In this document: positions 44,251 through 53,994 of the stretch, piece by piece
Layout: each line of letters starts with the position of its first letter
Position numbering within the stretch: the stretch's first letter is position 1
Assembly: GCF_910596095.1 (NCBI RefSeq)
Contig: NC_056540.1
Location: 23,596,001 to 23,660,000 of the forward strand
Length of the DNA stretch: 64,000 nt
Direction: 5' to 3'
Origin: Thunnus maccoyii
Lineage: Eukaryota; Chordata; Actinopteri; Scombriformes; Scombridae
The notes under the pieces: generated by a model
Databases searched by the model: none
Seen by the model: only the letters and a program-made list of their open reading frames with translations
What the model was told of the DNA's origin: nothing
Program-made: the position numbers and the translations under genes

Positions 44251-44900
44251 AAACAGTTGTCACAATAGTCATGGTGATCCTCACATGAGCTACAGGGGTT
44301 ACAACAACAGCTTTAAATCAGAGCAAATTCTGCAACAAGAATTAAACTGGGAAAGACTGAAGGCATCTGAGCATTTGGGATTTTAGATAGAAGTCATATA
44401 ATTAAAGAAAACTTTACGACAATTAAGCAGAGTAACAGCCTTGCCCAGTATCTGACATATTACTCACCTTGGCAGTGACACAGTGCGAAGTAGTCTGCAC
44501 ACTTTTACAAACAGCATGATTTTGTTGGCTTCAGGGCATTTTAATAAGAAGTATCCACCATGTGCGGTTGTTTATCTCTTTCTCTCTCTGGTGACTGTCA
44601 GCTGGTGGAGGCCTGACTTTGTCACATCAAATATAAAAGCTTTAAAGCACTTCCTGTGTCACTGAGTGAACCCACAGTAATACAAACCCATTTATAACGC
44701 ATCTGTCTGTAAAAGAAACGGTTGCCTTCAACGATTAAAAAGATAAAAGGGTACCGACGCGTTAAAAATTAATAAATATAATGCTGTCTGTCATGGGCGT
44801 GGGTAAACGGAACTAACCAATCAAAAAGTGTTTACGTGATTTTTTTTGTAGGCAGGTTTAGATTTTAACGTCAACGGTATTGGGAAATGTCGCCATTGTT

Positions 44901-45066
44901 TTCCTAGGATGGCGAAGACATGAACCGCCCTACTCTGCCTCTGATTGGCTAGTACTCGTTGTCTTCGTTGTTTAGGTTTAGGCGTGAGGAGTGTGATTGG
45001 TAAGAATATCACAGTCAGCCAATCAGAGGCAGAGGAGGGCGGGTCATAACTTTGCCGTCCTAGGAA
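44901..45066. mobile_element. 166-bp palindromic MITE containing CCAAT motifs
   Basis: The left arm from TTCCTAGGATGGCGAAGAC through CTGCCTCTGATTGGCT is matched by the complement of the right arm, AGCCAATCAGAGGCAGAGGA ... CTTTGCCGTCCTAGGAA, at about 85% over 50 bases per arm. The CCAAT/ATTGG boxes lie inside the arms. Target duplication unclear. Confidence 0.8.
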
Positions 45067-45837
45067 AATATATCGCTAAGGACATGTCAGATGTTTGCGT
45101 GGTGTTTCTTTAAGAATAGCAGCTATGCTACGCACAGTTCGCCAGCTGTCAAGAAAAAAACAAAATAAAAATATGAACATCCGGTCACAACTTTCAAAAT
45201 AATCCTTCACTCTCGCAGCAGCATAAAGAACAATATCTAAATCCGTCAGCCTGGCTTTACGTTCATAATTGTATGGTTTTATTATTATACTTTTCATTTA
45301 TCTATAATCATCATTATTTATTTTATTCTATTTGATTTTATTTATATTTTACAGTTTTATTATAATCTATTTATTTTGTGTAGTGTTTTATAATTTTATT
45401 TGATTGACATTCTTATTGCTTCTATGATCATGTATTATTTATATTTTATTATCTTAACTATTCATCTTTTACTGTTCTTATTCAATTAACTCTTTTTTTG
45501 GCTTTTTAGTTATTTTAGTGTGCATTAGTCTCCAAATGCATATTCAAGATTTCTTTATTTATTGTCATTTCTCAGTATTCGCATACACCAAAATTATCTT
45601 CCATGTCCCCCAGACCAAAAACAGTGCACCAGCAGAATAAACGGTTTAAACAAACATAACTTCAAAAATATGAGATTATTAAAAATACATTGTGTAACGA
45701 TATTAGGAAAGTTTCAGAAACAAAAAATAAAGTAATGATATAATTACACAAAAGTACACAAAAGAAAAAAAGCCTTAAAACAGCAGCATGCATATAACAT
45801 GAGGTTGTATATTACCTTTACGTTTGGTAATCAATTG

Positions 45838-45900
45838 TGAAGCACTTTGAATTGCATTTGACTTGTATGAAAGGTGCTATATAAATAAAGTTAGTTAGAA
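45838..45900 (+). mobile_element. L2-type LINE/SINE 3' tail
   Basis: GAAGCACTTTGAATTGC then GAAAGGTGCTATATAAATAAAG, homologous to the tail of the LINE at 15604-16820. A solo tail. Confidence 0.7.
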
Positions 45901-45959
45901 TTGATTGATTGATTAATTGGTTGGTTATTTGTTTGTTTGGTTGGTTGGTTATTTGCTTG

Positions 45960-46030
45960 TGTATCAGCTCTCAGATGTACCGCTTTGGATAAAAGCGTCC
46001 GCTAAATGAAATTGTAAATTGTAAATTTGT
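45960..46030 (+). mobile_element. fish SINE 3' tail (TTTGGATAAAAGCGTCCGCT)
   Basis: Contains CGCTTTGGATAAAAGCGTCCGCTAAATG followed by GTAAATTGTAAATT, a very common teleost retroposon tail. It follows a degenerate TTGGTTGGTTATTTGTTTG tract at 45915-45955. Confidence 0.65.
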
Positions 46031-46149
46031 TTATTTGGTTGATTGGTTGATAAAGGTATGTTGAGAGAAAAGAATCTATTGGAGTATTTTTAATATTAAT
46101 CCGACGCTCTTAATTTGAAGGCTTGATCAACCCGTTTCCGGAGTGCTTT

Positions 46150-46281
46150 AGCTAGCTTTGGCTAACGACAAGCTAATGTAAAAAAACGGCTCGACTGGCA
46201 GCGTTGGCAAGCGTTACTGGACGTCAACAGAGATATATTTTTTTAATCTATGAAAACGTCATTACACAACACTCCAAATAG
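46150..46281 (+). other. znf518b 5' untranslated exon (inferred)
   Basis: A good donor (CAAATAG|gtatgt) ends at 46281 and a good acceptor (TGCTTCTCACAG|GGGG) ends at 46646. This gives one 5'UTR intron of 365 bases before the coding exon. Such a structure is usual for single-coding-exon zinc-finger genes. The left end of the exon is only estimated. Confidence 0.5.
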
Positions 46282-46783
46282 GTATGTATGCGAGATTTCA
46301 CTTCTTTACAAACATAAACAGTTTAAATGCGAACCGTCGTCGTTACGACCCCCCTGTTGTGGTCAGATGGGGCCTTTTCCTTGTGTGCAAAGGAAGCGTG
46401 CCCGCGGCAGCAGCAGAAAAATGTAAATAGAGATGGCTATATACATTTTAGTTCACCGCTGTGCATCTTAAGGTAAACATACAATCCGTGTATTGAAGAA
46501 CAGGTAACTGCATGCGTAAAAAAATGCTGCTTGAGCTGTGTGTGAGGGGGGAGGGGCTTTATGGGCCTTGCCTGTAATGTTAGCACTGTAAGCTTCAGTA
46601 ACTGACTCCACTGTTAAAGCATTTTTTTCTCATTTGCTTCTCACAGGGGGAAGACACCTAATTTGTCAGTTTCTGCGCTCCTCTGAGGAGAAAACTCTGG
46701 GCGTCAGGTGGAGATGGATGTTTACTCCTCAGTATAGCCTCTGAATTAGTAGGACCTGTTGCCAGGTGATCTCACCGATCAAC

Positions 46784-49306
46784 ATGAAGCCTGTCAGCTA
46801 CCAAAGCATGCCATCATCTATGGGCGGTGGACATCCTAACTTGGCCCTGGGTCATGTGTTAAGCACTTCCAATGTGATGTATTGTGAGAAATGCGGATTT
46901 GCTTCCACAGACGCTGCAGTGTTCAAGAAGCATATGATTGAGCACATGGGGACAAGGTTTTACTGCTTTTATTGCAACAATGTCTCGTTCAGTGAGGCAG
47001 AGCTGAACGCTCACCTGAAGCAACACACTGCTAAGTATCCGTTCAAGTGTCCTCACTGTGGACAGGGCTACATGAGGAGGCTGTGCCTTGTGAAGCACAT
47101 TGAGCGTCTGCACAGTAAAAGCATTACTCAAGGACCCACTAAGCCTGGCATGACAAAAACTCCACATGTCCCTGTCTCCAGTGCCTTACCAAGTGTGCCC
47201 ACTGCTGATCCATCGACACTCCGACCACTTGTTCGAGTGACAGTACCAACGCCCAGCACACCTGCACTCAGACTAGGAAAAGATGAACAGAAAGGCAAAA
47301 CACTGGACACAAATTTATCCAATGCCACTAATGGTCATGCAGAACTCTTGTCCCTTCAGAATGGACCCATTCAACACAACAGAGCTTTCACTGTATCACT
47401 TCCAGAGGAAGTAACAATCCCTGCTGGCTGCTTGGTTGAACTTGTAGAGGTGAAAACTGTCAATGGGACAAAGGAGCTAAAGCTGAGGCTCTTCTCTCAA
47501 CAGGAAAATGAGTCTGTGATAAAAGACGGAAGGACCACAGTGTCTCAAAACACTGCACTGGGAAAACCATTATCATCTGCGTTAAATCATCCAAACACAG
47601 TAAAGTCTACTAGTATGGGGATGTGCACAATTAACAGGAAACAGTTTGAAACAAAGACTGTGAATGTGGAACGACCAACTGTTGTCCCAGCCAATATTTC
47701 CAAAAGCCTTTTAAATCAAGTAAGCAAAGAAAAATGTGGATTGAAAAGAACATCACAAGAAGTTATCAACTTGGAATGTCACACAGTCACCCCAAACAAA
47801 GTTTCCAAAAGTATCGTCAATCTTGTAAGAGAAAGAAATAGTGGGATCATTGTCACGCAGAGAGAACCTGCAAACCACAATGCAGGGCATGCCACTGTTA
47901 TCTGCAGCAGGGCTGTCAATAGTTTGACAAGCAACCTGCATCCAGAAAACATAGGAACACATGTTTCTCAGAGAACAGTGGACGAGAGAAAAAGTTTTAT
48001 TCCAGAGCATTCCAAGATTATTTCACCCAGGAGGCCAAGTGACATAAAAAGCACTCCTCAAGATGTGTCAGTGGCCGTTAAACTGGAACCTGGGGAGACG
48101 CACCTCAAAGACAACACTCCAAAAATAAAGAAAGAGGCGGTGGGTGTGAAGCAGCAAAGTTTGAAATCACCCTCTCCTTCCTTGATTGTTCCCTTAGCTG
48201 CAACTGCCCAAGTGAGACCTTCAGCAATCTCACTCTGCAAGGATAACCTCTCTGCAAATCCATCCTTTCCGGTACCTGGCACTGCACGGAGGACTCTAAA
48301 TGAGCCCCCATCAGTCAAAACACCTGTGGTTTGTAATCACACAAATTCAAAAAGTTCATCTTGGACTCAGGAAGTCAGATCCAACGAGAGGGCAGCTGAG
48401 GGTGACATCCCAGAACCGGAGGGGTTTCCTGTCATCTCCTCTGTGTTTTCATTGAGTCAACAACCAGAAGATGTCCAAGGCTCCATGCAGCCACTGGTAA
48501 TGGCTCTGCGTGGCATAGTGATGGATAAAAGTAACAACAGTATCACTGGAGATCACATCAAGATAACAAATGTCAGCACAGAGAAGATGAAGGAGGCACC
48601 GACGTCAGGAAACTGCGCTCAGGTGCCCAAAAAAAATGGATCCTTCACACATGACTGCTTATTGAAAGAGCGGATCAGTAAGTCAGTCAAAGTAGAAGAG
48701 TCTGATAAAGGTATTCAGCACCCTCTTGCACTGACCCAGAAAAATCTCCATGTCAAGAAGGAAGAAAAAAACACTACGTTGACAGACAAAGATAAACGCA
48801 GTCAAACTCCTGATTTAAAGTCTTCAACAGACAAGAAACCTGTTTCCGAACTTGCTTCACATGTAGATTCATCTGTCACTGCAGACCCCCTACAGCAAAT
48901 ACCTGTTATGGCAAAAAGTGAGCATGATATCTCTTCAAAATTCCTGACTGTCTCTTTGAAAAGGGTACAAGTAGGCGTGTGGAAGAAAAGCAAGAAAGGA
49001 CTGAAACTTAGAATATCAAAATATAAGACTCAGATACCCGTGGGCCGTCTGACTGACTGTACAGTTATTCACCCCATGCCGCTGAAGGTGGACCAACCGG
49101 TGAAACGACCAGGCCCGAACCAGCCCGTGGTGGTACTCAATCACCCAAAGCCCCGGGCCCCCGTACAGGGCACGAGAGCAGACACTGTTGCTGACTCAGG
49201 AGCCTCTGAGGCGGTTCCAAAGTGCCAAATCTTAAAAATGAGGCTCAGCAAAGTGATGGGACAGAAATATGAGGTGATGGGGTGCACTGTTGGGGTCTTT
49301 CCATGA
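46784..49306 (+). CDS. znf518b: zinc finger protein 518B-like, complete, single coding exon
   Basis: The ATG at 46784 has A at -3 and opens 840 codons; an in-frame GTG further upstream is not a credible start. Three C2H2 fingers lie at the N-terminus: C34-C37-H50-H54, C61-C64-H77-H81, C89-C92-H105-H110 (CPHCGQGYMRRLCLVKHIERLH). A conserved ZNF518 block follows at about residues 208-240 (VTIPAGCLVELVEVKTVNG). The middle is long, Ser/Thr/Lys-rich and probably disordered, with two related segments (about 297-315 and 332-350, PANISKSLLNQV and PNKVSKSIVNLV). A basic patch near 725-745 (VWKKSKKGLKLRISKYK) and a conserved tail (CQILKMRLSKVMGQKYEVMG) close it. ZNF518 proteins are nuclear and are reported to bind the G9a/GLP methyltransferases. 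From memory the mammalian protein is longer (about 1070 aa). The B paralogue is chosen because clnk lies next door, as in human. Confidence 0.88.
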   Translation: MKPVSYQSMPSSMGGGHPNLALGHVLSTSNVMYCEKCGFASTDAAVFKKHMIEHMGTRFYCFYCNNVSFSEAELNAHLKQHTAKYPFKCPHCGQGYMRRLCLVKHIERLHSKSITQGPTKPGMTKTPHVPVSSALPSVPTADPSTLRPLVRVTVPTPSTPALRLGKDEQKGKTLDTNLSNATNGHAELLSLQNGPIQHNRAFTVSLPEEVTIPAGCLVELVEVKTVNGTKELKLRLFSQQENESVIKDGRTTVSQNTALGKPLSSALNHPNTVKSTSMGMCTINRKQFETKTVNVERPTVVPANISKSLLNQVSKEKCGLKRTSQEVINLECHTVTPNKVSKSIVNLVRERNSGIIVTQREPANHNAGHATVICSRAVNSLTSNLHPENIGTHVSQRTVDERKSFIPEHSKIISPRRPSDIKSTPQDVSVAVKLEPGETHLKDNTPKIKKEAVGVKQQSLKSPSPSLIVPLAATAQVRPSAISLCKDNLSANPSFPVPGTARRTLNEPPSVKTPVVCNHTNSKSSSWTQEVRSNERAAEGDIPEPEGFPVISSVFSLSQQPEDVQGSMQPLVMALRGIVMDKSNNSITGDHIKITNVSTEKMKEAPTSGNCAQVPKKNGSFTHDCLLKERISKSVKVEESDKGIQHPLALTQKNLHVKKEEKNTTLTDKDKRSQTPDLKSSTDKKPVSELASHVDSSVTADPLQQIPVMAKSEHDISSKFLTVSLKRVQVGVWKKSKKGLKLRISKYKTQIPVGRLTDCTVIHPMPLKVDQPVKRPGPNQPVVVLNHPKPRAPVQGTRADTVADSGASEAVPKCQILKMRLSKVMGQKYEVMGCTVGVFP

Positions 49307-51512
49307 ATTTCAACGGACACAAGTGTACATTTATGAGGAAATAACTAGTATTACAATAGGAATTCTGACTTCAAAAAAATGACAAATTATTTGGGCAATT
49401 ATTTTATTTATGGGAGCAGAAGATGAAGGGCATATGGACATATCTGAGCGTCACTGAACGTTGTTATATGTTGTCTAAATATGCATGGGATAAGGAATAA
49501 TCAAGTGCAATGTAGTTTGACTGCTTTGAGTCATAGATCACAACTGCTGTAGTAGGTTGCAGTCATAAATACACAGATGTTAAGTGCTGTTTAAGAAGTC
49601 TTAGAAGCCAGTAGGTCTGTCAAAGTGGAAGGCATTAAGACATGCTGTTCATTTAAAAAGGAAAACTTGCTGTATTTTTTTTGTTTGAGATGATTAAACC
49701 CACTCAGAATCAAAAAAAATATACAATTAAGGTTCTGTTCAAGTATTAATCCCCATTTTACTGTAGTTAATTCTCAGATTAACAGAACAGTCCCAACATA
49801 AGGAGAGCAAAAAGTCCCTTTACAGTCACCATATATGAACTTGGAGGACTTAAAGCCTGGAAAACGTTTTGCTCTTCTGACAGTGTTCCTCTTCCTCATT
49901 TGATGCGACAATGACTAGTTGTAGATAGACGCATGCAAAAAGTCACATTTCAAGACCAATTACCTTGTAAATTTTTCATCTCAAAGGCTCCTCTAGATGC
50001 AGCCTGTGGTTTTCTTTTGTCCGGTTTTTAAAAGGTCACAATCGGTGCAGCTATCATTATCCCATAATCACAGTCAGTTGTGAAATGGTGCACTCAGGCA
50101 ATCTTTGCACATTTTCCAGATTTTTATCAGTCACTGGTAAATATATCACGTAAACTAGATCGTTGAGAAAGCCACTGCAAGGTGTAAATAACGGAAGCTT
50201 GTAACGAGTGTCTTAGGGAGCGGTATAGATATGTTGTAAACCACAGAGTGTTAGAGAAATGGAAGCTGTGTTTGTCAGCTGTCCATCATGTGTTGTGTGA
50301 AATCACAGTTATACTTGGGTATTATGGTGTATGCTCCAGCTTCCCACTGGTATTTATCACTTTGCTGGCTTTTCTTGGTGATTAACTTGAAAGTTTGTGA
50401 TTTTACGAGTTAACAAGCAGTGCCTGAATGCACCATTAGTATTGTTTTTTATGAGACTTGGGCTTAAAAGCGAAAATTTGGACGTCTACAGAATTGTGCA
50501 TTTCATTGTCGAGTCTCACATGCATCTTTGTAATCGAATATTATATTATTTTTACTGTTTCCAACACATAAAGTGTATGTTTTCATTGAATATAATGTGT
50601 AATTAGCCACAGATATTTTATAATGAACCTAAATGAGTTACAATCCTAGAAACAAGTGTTAATGCGGGGAAAAAAAATTTTTTTTCAACTTGTGTTGCTG
50701 CTTGTGCCATATAGTTTGCTTTCTCTTGAGGTCCCAAGTTCCATCCGCACTTTGTAGAAAACCCAGGAGCTCCTAAACAATAATGCAATGCATGATGGAG
50801 TGATTAAAAACAAGCCAGACGGGTTTATTACTGTAAGAGAAAGACAGACACATACTTGTATTTTATAAGATTTTACCACCATGTACCATAGATACTCAGT
50901 GACTGTGGTGACTCTGGGGAACTTGAAACTTGTTGGAACTTGTATAGTTTTCAAAAAGCATCACATAGGACATTAGCAATCTTCTTTCCTGATACTTTGC
51001 AGATCTATTTGTCTTCTTCTGACAGCATTATGACACCTGTGTGTCTTTGTTTATAACGTAATAATGACATATGAGGTGCTAGACCTATTATTAAATGTAT
51101 AGGTTTTGGTTACCTACAGTTTTTATTGTGTATATACGTTTTGGTCACCCACTGATTTTATTGTATATTTACCTATAAATATAAAACGTGATGATGGTGT
51201 TCATACTCCGTAGGGAATGCCTGACATTCCACGGCCTCTTTTGCCACAGCGGTTATGTTGTGCTTTACTTTCCTAACATTGCAGTGTCTGAAGCTGCCGT
51301 GCTGTACTCCGTCTTTATTATATATATATTATTTTAAAAGGTGTTTGACAGTCCTCTCTGAATGTTTTACTTTGCCTTTTATTCATTGTTCATTTGTGGG
51401 AGAATTACTCATGTTCCAGTTGAAACTGTTTTACTACATTCTGTGTTCATTTTCATCGTGTCCCATGCTTTTATAATAACAATTGTGTAACAATTTTTTT
51501 TTTTCTATTAAA
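49307..51512 (+). other. probable znf518b 3'UTR
   Basis: About 2.2 kb of AT-rich sequence without exons follows the stop. The first clear termination context is ATTAAA at 51507-51512, after a T-run. ZNF518 genes have long 3'UTRs. The minus-strand frame at 50685-50954 has no recognised homology. Confidence 0.45.
51507..51512 (+). terminator. candidate znf518b polyadenylation signal ATTAAA
   Basis: The ATTAAA variant signal in TTTTTCTATTAAAAGAAAG, about 2.2 kb past the stop codon. Weak evidence. Confidence 0.35.
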
Positions 51513-52859
51513 AGAAAGTAAACATGATCACAGTTAACATGACTGATTCCATTTTGTTCAACAGAATTGCATTAAGTGCTTGTGGTCATAGTTAAACCTC
51601 TGATGTAGGTAAAGAGGTTTATAAACATACTGAGACCTTGATTAAAGCCCTGTTGGTAAAAACCGGGACCACTGGAGCAGGCTGACACCTGGATCTAATG
51701 GGCCTTCACAGCAGACATGTTGACTTGTCAGAGTAGGGAAAGCACAGGTGTTACTAATAACATTAACAATGGCTCCATTCTATCCAGGTGTCCCAGTGAG
51801 CCATGACAGTCAATGTCTTTAAGGAAAAAGGCGTTTTCTCTTAATCATAGATAACATCCAAAAGACAGTTGGTCTCTTGTGTTTATATACTGTACATCTG
51901 TTATGATCTCAACTCAAGTGACCACACCAAGAAGGACACACAACACGATGAACTCTAACAAAAGATGATTTATTAAATCAACAAGGAAACTAAATATTTA
52001 AAGTATGGGTTGTCTGATGCATGAATGGAGAGTGTGCGTGTACGTGGTGTCAGGTACATGAGCAAAGTAAATAACTAAGACAACGTAACTAAAACAGGTA
52101 TCTGTAGGGAAGAGTAGAGAGCTGCAAACAGCAGCAACAAGCAGTCAGAAGAGAGTGAAATAAGCTGCTAGCTGCGGCCAGGCTTTATCACCCGGGCACA
52201 CCAGCACCAGGTGTTCACAGTTGACAGACAGGTGAATAAACATCAAACCCAAGGATGACAGGGGTCATCACACATCCAATTAATCAAAAATATTTTAAAA
52301 AAAACTTGTTTCTGATTCACTGGTGGTTGCTCAAGGTCAAGGTCACTTTTATTGTCTCCCTCAGTAGACATTTGTCTTGGATAAAAGGAACTGCTGCAAC
52401 AACATCACAACAAAAAATAAGAAAAAGCACAATAAATAAAAACACAAGTGCAGACACTGGCCTAGGATTTAAAAAAAGAACAGCAAATTAGTACAAAGAC
52501 CTTTCACTCTATTAAAAAACTGCAGTTCTAAGGTAAAAACATCTCAAGCATACTCACCTTAATAAATAAATTACAAACAAACAGACACATCTCACTTTAC
52601 ATGCTCACAAACAAGCACAAAATTGGTGGAGAGCAGCAGTTATCTGCCCTTCTGTCTGTCCGCCATGACTTGTCCGTTAGTGAGTTTAACTGATAAAGGG
52701 ACAAATGAATCTTTATCACGACTGCACTTACACAAAGGGACCCTGTACCTCCTTCCAGTATTCATTAGCACATATTCAGAGTTCAAAAAATGTATAACAG
52801 GTAGTGCTGAAAAGAAATTTGATAACTATTTGATAACTAGCTACTACAGATACAACGGT
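51513..52859. other. intergenic DNA between znf518b and the transposon cluster
   Basis: No gene recognised. A retroposon-tail fragment (AAGGTCACTTTTATTGTCTCC) sits near 52335-52355, resembling 9440-9560. The remainder is AT-rich and without notable structure. Confidence 0.5.
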
Positions 52860-53130
52860 AATTGTTGTTATAGATGAAACTACCCAACAGTGGGTAATAG
52901 TAACAGCTCCCCCTCAACCAGCTACAATATTAAAATGCTGCTAATATGTTAAAGGATCACTAATAATCATCCAGTGAGTCTAATGTATGTTCTCATTCTG
53001 AAAGGGGCTGTTCTTCCAGCATATCGAGTACTTTTACATTTGATGGATACATAATGTAGATTTTCCTGATAATTCATACTTTGAGTAAATACTGGCCTTT
53101 TACTTTAATGGAGTGTTTATACAAAGTTGT
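52860..53130. mobile_element. diverged partial copy of the percomorph ACTTTTACTTAAGTA repeat
   Basis: ATAGATGAAACTACCCAACAG, CAGCTCCCCCTCAACCAGC, AAATGCTGCTAATATG and CCTTTTACTTTAATGGAGTG follow the same order as in the fuller copy at 32610-33465. More diverged, no coding. Confidence 0.65.
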
Positions 53131-53165
53131 TTTCATCATTTTTGTGTAAAGGATAAGAATATTTT

Positions 53166-53994
53166 AAAACACCCAGTTCAGAATTGACCAACCAGTGTAG
53201 AAAGAAATGGGCAAAAGAAAACAGACTGTGTAGTTAAAAAAATACTTTATTGGATGGCTTCTAATAATTAAATGAATAAGTAGAGTTAAAACAAGGCCAA
53301 AGCCGGGGGAGCTAAGAGTCAGTTGGATAGGGGGGGCACACCCAACCACAGGCACCCATCTGTGGCTGGGTGTGCTCAACTTCTCTTCCTTGTGTGTGGC
53401 GAAACCAAACTATCTCACCAAGGACTGCTGTGCTGTTGCTGGTCACTGATTCGTGGCTGGTCGGTTGCTGCATCAATGTTGCACTGTATTTTCTGGTGGC
53501 TCTGCTAACCAGCTGCTGCTCTGCACTTTGCAGCCCTCCAGACACCAAACCAGCTGTTTCATGTAGTGGAAACCAGCAGCAGATTCAGCACACCCCCACA
53601 CTGCACATAAGAGGAGACAAGTAAACTGACTGAGTAATTTACAAACATCATCATGTCCTCCAAAACTCTGCACGCAACAAACCAACCAACATAAACACTT
53701 GGATTCTATACTTGCATGGAGAACAACACTTCAAAACTACATCAAATACAAACATTAAAGTCTGTATCTGCACACAAGAGGAGGCAGCAAACTGACTGAC
53801 TCTAGTGTGTGTTGCTGGTTAAATAACTGCAGATTGGAGGTCACATCCAAACATACCTGTATATCACCAGTCGATCACCATGCATTTCACCACACGTGAA
53901 GAACACACCCACAGAATACACATCAGGTGCTCAAACAATAATAGTTTTGTTCACTGCACTCAATATCAAGCTGATACAGGTCTACCTGGTTACA
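53166..53994 (-). repeat. 3' LTR of the gypsy relic
   Basis: The right boundary is set by the minus-strand polypurine tract GGGAGGGG followed directly by TGTAACCAGG. The left boundary is set by a 22-bp match (53166-53187) to 58703-58724, beyond gag. A minus-strand AATAAA (plus TTTATT at about 53245) lies near the far end, as expected of an LTR. Length about 829 bp. Confidence 0.65.

Larger units (their letters stand above)
44251..46140. other. divergent intergenic region between gsr and znf518b, no gene seen
   Basis: Contains a palindromic MITE at 44901-45066, an AT-rich stretch (45290-45500), retroposon tails at 45545-46020, and no recognisable exon. Reading frames of 60-78 codons are unsupported. 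Confidence 0.5.

Noticed and set aside
46766-46783. Upstream extension of znf518b starting at 46766
   Set aside because: The first codon is GTG, not ATG. The first ATG in good context is at 46784, so six residues were removed.
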